In this document: positions 12,640 through 22,048 of the stretch, in pieces | How the letters are laid out: every line of letters starts with the position of its first letter | How positions within the stretch are numbered: position 1 is the first letter of the stretch | The notes under the pieces: model-generated | The model's input: the letters and a program-made list of their open reading frames with translations, nothing else | Databases searched by the model: none | Told to the model about the DNA's origin: nothing | Translations under genes and position numbers: made by a program | NCBI GenBank assembly: GCA_033239005.1 | Contig: BSQZ01000033.1 | Coordinates: 6,903,001 to 6,967,000, forward strand | Direction: 5' to 3' | From: Lamellibrachia satsuma | Lineage: Eukaryota > Annelida > Polychaeta > Sabellida > Siboglinidae | DNA length: 64,000 bases

Positions 12640-13235
12640 TATATATCCTGGAACCCCCTTTCACTGAGTTTCTTAAACGGTGTTCTGTGGTTCACTCTGT
12701 CAAATGCCTCACTGGCATCAAGAAAACAAATACACTACCAATAAGTGACCTATATAAATCAATGACTTCTTTTAATACATATATACATTGATTAGTTCCA
12801 TGTTTCTTCTTAAAACCAAACTGGTTAGGATTAGTATTCGTGTACATTTCATTTCTGTCTAAGATAATTAGTTCAATGAGTTTGCTAAACACACTAGCTA
12901 ATGAAATAGGATGGTAATTGTCTTTTGATTAAATTTTACCAGCTTTATCATTAATAACTGGTACAAGTACAACTGACAGCATTGAATCAGGCAGAAACCC
13001 ATGAGCTGTATAAAGCTAGTAAAACACATTCTTAACAATGGCACAAGTATGTTGGATGCATATTTTATATGCTCTGAATATACACCATCAGATCCACATG
13101 CTTTATTAACATCAAGCTTTTTAATCGCATGTGTTACTTCCTCTGCTGAGACTTCAAGGTCCTCATATGAATTAAGTATCACATTTATATTCACGTATGT
13201 AGAGATGAATGATAGATTAACATTTTGGGCAACTT
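12640..13235 (-). mobile_element. LINE reverse transcriptase fragment
   Basis: The minus-strand translation gives RT motifs in order: 'KKLDVNKACGSDGVYSEHI' (13,090-13,150), a 'NQFGFKKKHGTNQCIY' segment (about 12,790-12,840) and, after a frame change, 'LLDASEAFDRVNH' (about 12,685-12,725). The piece stops before the palm catalytic box, so it lacks both ends. It is inactive, from a family different from LINE A. Confidence 0.8.
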
Positions 13236-13984
13236 TTACAGAAATGACATTATTCCTTTTGGGTAAAATTTGGCTTTTGAATTTTTTTCAAATTTTGCTG
13301 CTGTTTATGTAGCTGTTTACTATGTTGGATATTTAAGAAGTGCACCTGGGACCCCCCAACTTGCTTTACCTTGCTACGGAGATAAATTATAAGCAAACAT
13401 TTTGGCCAAGTTTTACTGGAGTGATGTTAGTCCATATGGGTCAAATATTGAATATTTAACAAATGTAGCTAAATATGGTTTTAACTCGACTCAATGAAAT
13501 AATAAATTTTACCATTTTTGTTATGAAAGTATTACATGTTATGCTTTATATAATATGAACATATCAAATTGCAATATTCCTGCAAGTTTTATATTTTAAT
13601 AGTAAATAAATCTCGTGTTATGACTGATTGTGATCAGAGTACAATATTTTACTTATTGTGTAGGTGACATAGCTGTTACTATGTCAGATATGTCAAAAGT
13701 TTTTTGTCTTTTTGGGCTTTTGTGGTCTATGGATTTCAAACAACCTTTAAAAATTAAAGTTTAATTACTTATATTTTTGGGTAATCAGCCACCTTAATGC
13801 ATTTATCTTCATCCTGTTGCCAAGTATCATGGAAGTGCACAGATATAGTTAAGCTATGTTCTGATTTCACCATTGTAGACGAGGCCGGGAGCTGTTGCAT
13901 GCATTAGCATTGTTGTGACACATTTCACTGTCGATAATGATCTTGTAGTCATATCCGGGTAAGTCTTTATAAAAAAGATAACGG
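13236..13984. other. No gene recognised
   Basis: This is AT-rich sequence with no exon or repeat that I can support. Confidence 0.4.
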
Positions 13985-14300
13985 TGTGGTCTTATATAGC
14001 GCTGTATCCAGTCCTTGGGACTGTTCAATGCGCTTTACACTTCACCCCTGGCAGGCCTGTTCATTCCAACGCCATTTCAACTTATCTGGGAAGCATTCAG
14101 CCACACTGCAATTACTGCACGAAGATTATTCATCCATCTCTGTCTATAGCCAGGTACTCATTTATACAGCTGAGTGAACTGTGGCAACGTGGGATGAACA
14201 AAATTGCCAAAGCTTCGAAACAGCAGCAAGAGGATTCGAACCTGGGTACTCTTGATTGAGAGCCCAACATTCTAACTGCTATGCTACTGCACCCCACATT
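13985..14300 (+). mobile_element. tRNA-type SINE or SINE-like repeat
   Basis: The same sequence recurs at 63,565-63,860 (same strand) and, in a diverged form, at 53,641-53,985 (minus). Shared blocks are 'gctgtatcca', 'gttcattccaac', 'gggaagcattcag', 'gcgaagattattc' and 'ggtactcattta'. Near the 3' end is 'ggattcgaacctgggt', the complement-side B-box/T-arm-like segment of a tRNA-derived promoter. It is a non-coding retroposon. Confidence 0.8.
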
Positions 14301-14716
14301 TATCTGGACTTTCCATATACACTGAACATCATATATAGTTGTGCATCAAACATTAATTGATTACTTACTTAAAGCAGCTGATGTACAAATAGTTTAAATA
14401 CTGTGCGCAATAAGTTTAATGAAAGAGTGCATACTTGTTAAGATCATAAAAATAAATTATTGACTTTTGCTAGATTGGGTAACTTGTGAAAGTGTGACTA
14501 CCGGGTAGTCTTGTAGTCCATTTTTTTACTGGCACAGTCGAATATATTTTATTAGTTTGATTTGATAATTTAATCAAAACTAAATAACAAATTTGCACAA
14601 ATGAGTAGCAGTTGATATGAGATTCCAAGATGGCGCAAGCAAAAATATTGAATTGCAGAAGCATCGTTAAATGGTGACGTGGTGAAATAACTGAAATTAT
14701 ATTTTAGTGTTTCTAG

Positions 14717-14845
14717 ATGGCTGTTGCAGGGATACGCTGTTCTATGACGATTTCGACCTGAATGAAATCATCAACAAGTTTCGTGGATTCCAAAGATTAG
14801 ATGCAGAAACAAGTCTTGTGCAGTATGTGAGCTGCAAAGACAAAG
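14717..14845 (+). CDS. Candidate internal exon, product unknown
   Basis: A 129-base block is open in only one frame and has a good acceptor (gtttctag) and a strong donor (AAAG then GTATGT). It encodes about 42 residues including 'DTLFYDDFDLNEIINKF' and 'RLDAETSLVQYVSCKDK'. It starts with two bases of a split codon and ends with one. I do not recognise the family. The next candidate exon at 15,751 is open only in phase 0, so at least one exon would have to lie between them if they belong together. Confidence 0.45.
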
Positions 14846-15750
14846 GTATGTGTAACATTCATGTGGAGTTATTAATTTAAGACCACATTGGGTATTCTCA
14901 ATATTACAACAGAATTTAAGCAGATATACTTCTTCTGAGAGACATATTGAAACAAGATTACTTTAAAGTGAAACAAGATTTTGGAGCTATGCACCTAAAC
15001 AAGATAATAAAAACTGACCGTGTGCAACTAAAATCAAGAATATTACACTAGTGGTTTACTCAGAATGTGTCCTAAGTGTTGGAGATTTCGGTCATTTCTC
15101 CAGGTTGACTGAGGGCGGACATGTTAACCAGCAGGACTGATAAGTGCCTGAGCGTTTCTATGAAAATCGGGTAAACTAGATTATTGTGACGTATTAAGTG
15201 TAACATACGGTGTACAGGTTTGAGGAAGGGAGCCTACTGTCTCATATATAGCCCCCCAATCAGTGGTTATGACAGTAATGTTGATATTTTGTTTTAAAAT
15301 TGTTTACCGTTAGTACATTGACAGTCGCTTGGTAGATGCTCGCATACACAGAACCAATGCAGTCTCAAACAAACGTGCTAATTTTGTCAGAAAGAGGAGT
15401 AGTTTAATAAAGAAAGGCTACCAAATTTTATGTCAGATGAGTTTGTATGCAAACACCATGGCCATATGTTATGAAATTAAGATGCTGTGTTCAACAAGGT
15501 TTTCCTATTAAACTACTGGCATGATATTCTTAGTTGTACCTGTAGTTACAGTTCTTCCACCTGCTGACCTTTACCACACGTTGTCATATTTACACAAACA
15601 GACTGTATTTCACTTCTGAGTGCAACGTCATCAGTGTTCCAAAACTGCAGTCAAAATTGCGAGCGTAATTCACAGCAACATGACATCAACACACATGAAG
15701 ACCTCCTGTTGACACATTATTTTATTACATTGAATGTTATTTCCTTACAG

Positions 15751-15964
15751 CTTATCACATCTATGATCAGAGCTGTCATGTTGTGTCGACGAACATGCGA
15801 AAGATATTGGCAGGATCCAAACACTGAAAAACGTGATCGCATATATGTCTCGCCGCTCACACATTTGGGTGCTGCCGATGTATCTCCTATCTTTTGGGGA
15901 AGGGATGCAAAGTTGAAGGCCTTCATATTAGCAGATATTTATAACAAACGCGAACACATCTATG
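15751..15964 (+). CDS. Candidate internal exon, product unknown
   Basis: It follows a good polypyrimidine acceptor (atttccttacag) and ends at a GTAAAG donor, 214 bases later. Only phase 0 is open. It encodes about 71 residues including 'LCRRTCERYWQDPNTEKRD', 'YVSPLTHLGAADVSPIFWG' and 'AKLKAFILADIYNKREHIYG', a composition that looks like real globular protein. I do not recognise it. Downstream at 16,361 an 18-base piece of this exon recurs, so the locus has been rearranged. Confidence 0.5.
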
Positions 15965-16061
15965 GTAAAGTGGAGTTTTATTCGACATAACTGCCAACTT
16001 CGATAACTGCCAACGTTGGAGGTTCTTTCGGCGTCGTCGTCATCTTCTTCTTTATCCGACG

Positions 16062-16367
16062 TCAACGGTTTGTCCGATTCATTAACGCTGCATTGCTGCG
16101 TTTCTTGTATCGTTCCGTTCTTAATCCAATATTTAAGACTGGTGTTATTTTCCTCCCTGTGGCCGCTGATGTTGTTAATACGTCGTAATCTGGATCTTCC
16201 TCTAGGTCTGTCAATTTCAAAGTAATCATTACAACAGGTCTGGCACGTATTCCCTCTGACACACGGTCCCGTATATGGCGATCCACGTGATCAGTGACGT
16301 CATGTCCACAGGTCCACCTCAAATTCCACATTCCGTCAAATAATTTGTACCTAAATACTAGATCCAA
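16062..16367 (-). other. Protein-like minus-strand open segment, unrecognised
   Basis: The minus strand is open for about 100 residues with a natural composition ('YKLFDGMWNLRWTCGHDV', 'DRVSEGIRARPVVMITLKL'). It continues toward an Asp/Glu-rich tract at 16,020-16,060. It may be part of an exon or a captured gene fragment. It sits between the two 18-base direct repeats at 15,814 and 16,361. Confidence 0.3.
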
Positions 16368-16559
16368 ACACTGAAAAAGGGTGTTATGTTACTTTAATTT
16401 ATGGTTATGACGCCTTCAGGTGGCATGGGTAATTTCTGAGGTTACTCCTTGGGGTGTGATGGGCCTGGTAGCTTTAATCGGGATTATTAAACCATACAGT
16501 GGCGTTGAGGTCAAGATTTTGGTTCCTATAGTACACAGGGCAGATGTTTTTCACTTTAC

Positions 16560-17170
16560 TACTCTCCTGTCCGCCATACGGTGTAAATGGTCGGATTGTT
16601 ATATTGGACCCTACTGTGTAAAGGGCATGTTCATTTTCATTTGTTCTATTCCGCCATACGGTGTAAATGGTCGGATTATTATATTGGTCCTTACGGTGTA
16701 AAGGGCTTGTTCATTTTCATTTGTTCTATTCCGCCATACGGTGTAAATGGTCGGATTGTTATATTGGTCCCTATGGTGTAAAGGGCTTGTTCATTTTCAT
16801 TTGTTCTATTCCGCCATACGGTGTAAATGGTCGGATTGTTATATTGGTCCCTATGGTGTAAAGGGCTTGTTCATTTTCATTTGTTCTATTCCGCCATACG
16901 GTGTAAATGGTCGGATTGTTATATTGGTCCCTATGGTGTAAAGGGCATGTTCATTTTCATTTGTTCTATTCCGCCATACGGTGTAAATGGTCGGATTATT
17001 ATATTGGTCCTTACGGTGTAAAGGGCTTGTTCATTTTCATTTGTTCTATTCCGCCATACGGTGTAAATGATCGGATTATTATATTGGTCCCCACGGTGTA
17101 CAGGGCATGTTCATTTTTAATGTGTTCTATTCCACCATACGGTGAAAATAGTTGGACTATGAACGTGGTC
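16560..17170 (+). repeat. 80-bp tandem array of hairpins (first array, recent part)
   Basis: About seven units of 80 bases are nearly identical. Each carries two stem-loops: arms CCGCCAT and ATGG-T-CGG around loop ACGGTGTAA (for example 16,731-16,754), and CCCT with AGGG around loop ATGGTGTAA. The Ile-Pro-Pro-Tyr-Gly-Val frames are artefacts of the unit. Confidence 0.93.
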
Positions 17171-18060
17171 CCTACATTTTACAGGGCACGTTAATTTTAA
17201 TTTTCTTATTCCGTCATACGGTGTAAATGGGCGGACTAGGGGTTTGGCTCTATGGTGTACAGGTCATTTTAAATTTTATTCCGCCATACGGTGTAAATGG
17301 TCGGTGTATGATTTTTGGCCCTATGGTGTACAGGGCATTTTTTATTTTTGTATTCCGCCATACGGTGTTAATGGTCGGACTAGAGGAATGGCCCTATGGT
17401 GTACAGAGCATTTTTTATTTTATTCCGCCATACGGTGTAAATGGTCGGTGTATAATCTTTGGCCCTATGGTGTGCAAGGCATTTTTTTATTTTCTTATTC
17501 CGCCATACGGTGTATATGGTCGGTGTATAATCTTTGGCCCTATGGTGTACAGGGCATTTTTATTTTTCTTATTCCGCCATACGGTGTAAATGGTCGGTTT
17601 ATGTTCTTTGGCCCTATAGTGTACAGGGCAGGTTACTTTTAATTTTTCTGGTTCCGCCATACGGTGGGTATGGTGGCTGTGATGGTGTTTCCCACAGTGT
17701 ACAGGGCATGTTAATCATTAATTGTCTTATTCCGCCATACAGTTTGAATGGCCGGTTTATGCTATCGTTCGAACGCTAGGTAGTGCATGTTAATTTTAAT
17801 TTCTTGTTCCACCATACAGTGTAACTTGTCTGACGATAATATGGGTCCCCGTGATGTTCATGGCATGGTAATTTTATTATTCCGCCATTTGGGGTAAATG
17901 ACCGGTTTACACTATTCATCCCTACGGTGTACAGAGCATGGTACTTTTCATTTGTCTGATTCCACCATACAGTTGGATTACCGGAACGGGTATCGTTGTA
18001 GTATGTGAGTGGATAATGTTGTTCAAGGGTTAACCGTGGTCCCTAGTTTGTAATGACACA
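17171..18060 (+). repeat. Diverged hairpin array (first array, older part)
   Basis: Units of roughly 70-80 bases are diverged from the 80-bp block. Paired stem-loops persist, for instance arms GCCCT and AGGGC around loop ATGGTGTAC at 17,537-17,555, alternating with CCGCCAT hairpins. The units decay toward 18,000. Confidence 0.88.
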
Positions 18061-18129
18061 TAAGGTTCACATTACTACGATTGGGTGCAGTGTTCAACTT
18101 GAACAGTAAATCTTACAGCAACGGAGCAA

Positions 18130-18480
18130 CTTCATCATGAGATGCGCGTGATGCGGAAGTTGTCACGTGTAGCGCTGCAACTGGCAAGTCCTACGAGTGA
18201 TCACGACGCGGTTGCGTCAGCCTCTGTTGATCGCCAGGTGGCGGTATCATCCGTAGTGACCCCCATCGAGCCATCCGGTCGTCCGGCCAGCTTCTGCCGT
18301 TGGTCGCCAGGTGGTGGCACCTGCTGCTCCAGCGCCTATGCCCTCGACGAGTGGACAAGCCGATATTCACTCTGCCTCCAGTGCTCGTCAAGCGGCGACT
18401 TCCATGGCTCCTGAGCCAGTTCCCTCATCGAGTCATCAGGATACTGGCATGGTGGATCCTCCTTGACCGACAACCGACCG
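18130..18480 (+). pseudogene. Pro/Ser/Ala-rich coding remnant of the element
   Basis: This segment is GC-rich compared with its surroundings and matches 40,300-40,650 base for base over most of its length. In copy B one frame reads through about 109 residues rich in Pro, Ala, Ser and Val, with 'VPSSSRQDTGMVDPPWPTTD'. In copy A the frame is broken by indels. Its position, GC content and composition suggest the disordered N-terminal region of the recombinase protein, cut off from the catalytic part by the second hairpin array. Confidence 0.5.
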
Positions 18481-18499
18481 CTTGATGGAAACATCCACT

Positions 18500-20610
18500 G
18501 ACCTTCCTGTCCCAGTTTTTTCTATTTCATGCGGTGTAAACGAGGAAACTGGATTAAGCCATGCAATAAGAATATTGAAAATGTAACTAATCTGTGCGGT
18601 GGAAGTGGAGCAGTTTTGTCAACCCATGCTGTGAGTAAGCGGATCTAAATTTAGTTAATCCATGCAGTGATAGGGAGAAGTTTTTGTTATTTCCATGCGG
18701 TGTCACGGGTGTAAATAAAAAGATAACGTTTGTTAAGCCATGCGGTATTAGGCAAAGTCAGTCGCCCTACAATGTTTTTCTATCTGGCTGTTGCTGTAGT
18801 AGGGGCGAAGATCTCGTTCATCAAAAGCTTAAGTATTTTCATGAAACGTGAAACCTTACAAAAACGCCATAAACAGAGCAATAAACACGTCTTTCGTGTC
18901 TTATATGTATATCACTAAAGTTACCTGACAATAACCATGTAAAAGTGTGAAATTATTACCTTTTTGTCAGAACGCATGTGCTTGTCAAAGTTTGTATATA
19001 ACCGGATGTTGTTGTGAGCGAGAATAGCAAACGGGATTTCCATAGATCTATATAAGGTCACGCTAAGAATTGCCGTCTGCTGGCCATAGAGTTACATCAT
19101 TAATAATGCCCCTATAAACTACTAACTTACTAACGGGTGTTTTATTAATGTCTGTGCTGCTGGCCCATTCTGGCCTCATTCTACACGAAATCGCGTTTGA
19201 TCATGTGACCCAAAGGCAACATCACGTGCACAGTATGGCGGCTATTTATGAAATCTTTTCTGTGTGATCGATAAATGTACTCATAAATAATTATTTGGAT
19301 ATCATTTCTTCAGTTTCTTGACGCCTAAGTGTCGGTTGTATGTCACGGAATACATATGTGAAACGGTTAGTGTGTATCGATTTTAAAACTTAAGTTATTA
19401 GTTCCGTAGCCATTTGGCTACGGAAAGCCCAAATTGGCGAGTTAGTAAAACCCGGGGTCGACTTTCGCCCCAGAGACGAAGAGTGGGGCGGACAATTTTG
19501 CCTAATGCGGTGTAAATGGCACAATTGTATTCCATGCAGTGTAAACAGAGCAATTTCTGTAGTCCGTGCAGTGAAAACGAAAAGTAGATGGAGAAGTCTT
19601 TGTTATTTCCATGCAATGTAAATGGAAATTAACTTTTGTTAAGCCATGTGGTGTAAATGGCGCAATTATATTCCGTGCGGTGTAAACGGAGCAGTTTCTG
19701 TAGTCCGTGAGGTGAAAACGGAAAGTGATATGGAGACTTTGTTATTTCCATGCGGTGTAAATGGAAATTAACATTTGGTAAGCCATGCGGTGTAAATGGC
19801 ACAATTGTATTCCGTGCGGTGGAAACAGAGACATTTCTGTAGTCCGTGCGGTGAAAACGGAAAGTGATATGGAAAAGTTCTGTTATTGCCATGCGGTGTA
19901 AATTGAAATTAACTTTTGGTAAGCCATGCGGTGTAAATAGCACATTTATATTCCATACGGTGTAAACGGAGCAGTTTCGGTAGTCCGTGCGGTGTACACG
20001 GAGATGATGGGTGAACCCATGCAATAGGAAATTTATTAAACATTTCACTAATCCGTGCATTGCAGGCGGAACAGTTTTGTTAACCCAGGCAGCGAGTAAG
20101 CGGATGGACATTTGGGTAATACATGCAGTGATATAGAGACGTTTTGTTATTTCCATGCGGTGTATATGAACGCTAACTTTTGTTAAGTCATGCAGGTAAA
20201 TGGCACCATTGTATTCTGTGCGGTGTAAGCGGAGAATTGATACGGAGAAGGTTTATTTCCATGCGGTATAAATGGCACAACTGTAGTCCGTGCGGTGAAA
20301 CGGAGGAGTTTCTATATTCCATGCTGTGTATATGGAAAATTGGGTGAATCCATGAAATGGACAAATTACTGAAATTTTACTAATCCGTGCAGACGAGGCG
20401 GAACAGTTTTTTTACCCCTTGCAGGGAGAAAACATATATAAATATGTTTGTTTTGTTAAGTCCATGCATTGTAATTGGAGTATAAGTTTTATTTAGGCAT
20501 GCAGTGTAAATGGCACAATTGTAGAACCCTTTATATTCCTTGCGGCAAATGGAGAAGTTTTTGCATTCCATGTACTATTTAAGCCATATAGTGTAAATGG
20601 CACAATTTTC
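18500..20610 (+). repeat. Second hairpin array of copy A, 141-bp higher-order unit
   Basis: Stem-loops recur about every 35 bases. Perfect examples are TTTCCAT with ATGGAAA (19,745-19,767), GCCAT with ATGGC (19,782-19,800) and TCCGT with ACGGA (19,672-19,690), all around the same loop GCGGTGTAA. Four hairpins form a 141-base unit that repeats clearly from about 19,500 to 20,010 and is degenerate on both sides. A unique-looking stretch at 18,730-19,480 interrupts the array in copy A but is absent from copy B. Confidence 0.88.
18725..19490. other. Insertion specific to copy A, nature unknown
   Basis: Copy B goes directly from 'aagataacgtttgctaagcc' (about 40,855) into further hairpins. Copy A carries some 760 bases of non-repeat sequence at the equivalent place. 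No protein, terminal inverted repeat or tRNA promoter is obvious. Its left edge is around 18,750 and its right edge around 19,500. Confidence 0.5.
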
Positions 20611-20664
20611 ATGATAATATAGGTGACCGTACGTTAATGTTTAATTATGGTTTAATGGTAGTTC

Positions 20665-21388
20665 GTGATATGTAATGACACAGCTGGTCCTGGGTACAAC
20701 AATTAATAATTACAGATGCTGCCACAAGTGGCAATCAAGCAGCGACACCGATGGCGCGTTGAGTCAGCAGGGGGCTGCAGCAGCTGCTTCGACACCACAC
20801 CTTCAACAATTGGTCAAGGGGCTGGCTAGGTTGCTCCTCATGGATGGCCTGCTGGAAGCGGCCATAAATCTACACGTATCAGTACTGTCGCTTATATGTT
20901 GTAGGTGCATGGTGTGACATTGTCGCCGATACACTGGAGAGTGGCAGAAATTATAGTTTAATAATTGTAATTGTTGCTGGTACAACGAGTCGACAGCTTA
21001 AACTGGTGTCAGTATGTAGTGGTATTATGGTGGTTGCAATCTAAGTACAGTAGTAAGCTGGGTCCGCAATCATTACAAGTAAATGACCAGCGTATTGTGG
21101 GCACATCCATTTATCCTGCCACATTACTTAGAGTATTTTTCCCTTCCCGGTTAAGGGTTCTAGGCAGGCTATATTATTTGCATATGCAGACGGCACTCTA
21201 ATGCTGCCGAGGGAGTTTGATGCTATATGAAAGCACCTGCTGGAATTCTGTGGATTGAGTAGTACAGTTTTAAGGGTCTTAGTTTCAGAATGGGAGCAGC
21301 CACGTCAGCAGTCCTTAGGGTGAGTCAGATTAGAGCTGCGGGTAGATGGGTTTCATATGCTTTCGGCAGAAACATTCGTACATCGTAA
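20665..21388 (+). pseudogene. Tyrosine-recombinase/integrase remnant, copy A
   Basis: The translation has the C-terminal catalytic pattern of eukaryotic tyrosine recombinases in order: 'SKYSSKLGPQSLQV' (about 21,050), 'LFAYADGTLMLPREFDAI' (21,175-21,228), 'LSFRMGAATSA' (21,278-21,310) and 'GRWVSYAFGRNIRTS' ending at the stop 21,386-21,388. The family normally has H-x-x-R and a nucleophilic Tyr. Here the His of HSFR is Leu and the Tyr after GRW is Asn, so it cannot cleave DNA. A TGA lies near 21,228 and the frame changes before SFRMG. Upstream, 'GAAAAASTPHLQQLVKGLA' (about 20,775-20,825) resembles the start of a core-binding domain. The SFRMG part is in another frame from FAYADG in both copies. 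Confidence 0.75.
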
Positions 21389-21508
21389 GGTGCTGTACCT
21401 GTTAGCAATCTGGGCAAGGGTGGACTATAGAGATAGTGCCTAGATTCGCTCAGTGGCGGAACCAGCAGCACTTATTTCGTCATCTGTGTCGATCTATGTT
21501 AACTATCA

Positions 21509-21799
21509 TTGTATGTTGCAGGTTCGAGGTGTGACGATGTAGTCAAGACTCTGCCAGTAGCGGAGTCGGCAGCTATCATCGGGTTTATTGTGTATACGTT
21601 GCAGATCCACTGTTCGAATGTGGTTGATACTCTGACAGCGGCGGCGTGTTGGCTAGGTTTGAACTGTGGGCAAGGCGGAGGAGGGGGTGCAGTCGAGGCC
21701 CTGACAGCGGCGGGGTCAACAGCTGCATCTCTACCTGCACGCACAAGGGAATGGAGGATAGCTGCCAGTGTTTATAATTATGGTACCGATACCATGTGA
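21509..21799 (+). other. Ala/Gly-rich open segment downstream of the recombinase
   Basis: An open frame of about 96 residues is conserved in copy B (43,297-43,611), with 'VAESAAIIGFIVYTLQIH' and 'EALTAAGSTAASLPAR' in both. It lies after the recombinase stop and begins with a sequence related to one upstream at 20,900 ('atgttg', 'aggt', 'ggtgtgac'). I do not recognise a function. It may be a second small ORF of the element or untranslated DNA. Confidence 0.4.
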
Positions 21800-22048
21800 A
21801 TTGTATATAAGTCAGTAGTGGTACAGATAGTACTGGTAGTGGGTAGCTGATAGGCATGATTTACTAATTATGTGTAAACACCTTTTGGGGGCCGGCATGC
21901 TTGCTGAGATTATTGGATGTATCTTATTTTGATGGTGTATCCTTGCCTAATTTCCTGCTCCTTAATTAATAAATCTAAATGTCATTATTTGGCCTATTTC
22001 AATCTACGCTGGACTTGTGTTGTTATTTTGCACAAAGGGTGTTATGTT

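Larger units (their letters stand above)
16376..22048 (+). mobile_element. Hairpin-array tyrosine-recombinase element, copy A
   Basis: This is a composite repeat of about 5.65 kb whose parts recur in the same order at 38,571-43,851. Order: first hairpin array (16,560-18,000), Pro/Ser-rich remnant (18,130-18,480), second hairpin array (18,500-20,600), tyrosine-recombinase remnant (20,665-21,388), a Gly/Ala-rich open segment (21,500-21,800) and a tail with an ATTAATAAAT polyadenylation-like site. The right border is where copies A and B stop matching (about 22,033). The 15-mer AAAGGGTGTTATGTT is found both at 16,376-16,390 and at 22,034-22,048, which looks like a target duplication. There is no reverse transcriptase, so it resembles a Crypton-like or degenerate DIRS/Ngaro-like element more than a LINE. 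Confidence 0.75.

Noticed and set aside
16420..17642. Overlapping plus-strand frames rich in Ile-Pro-Pro-Tyr-Gly-Val-Asn-Gly
   Set aside because: They follow the hairpin array unit and change frame with its length. The constraint visible is complementarity of arms, not codons.
16560..18000. CRISPR-like array
   Set aside because: The spacing is regular, but the intervening sequences are repeats of each other, the genome is eukaryotic, and no cas genes exist.
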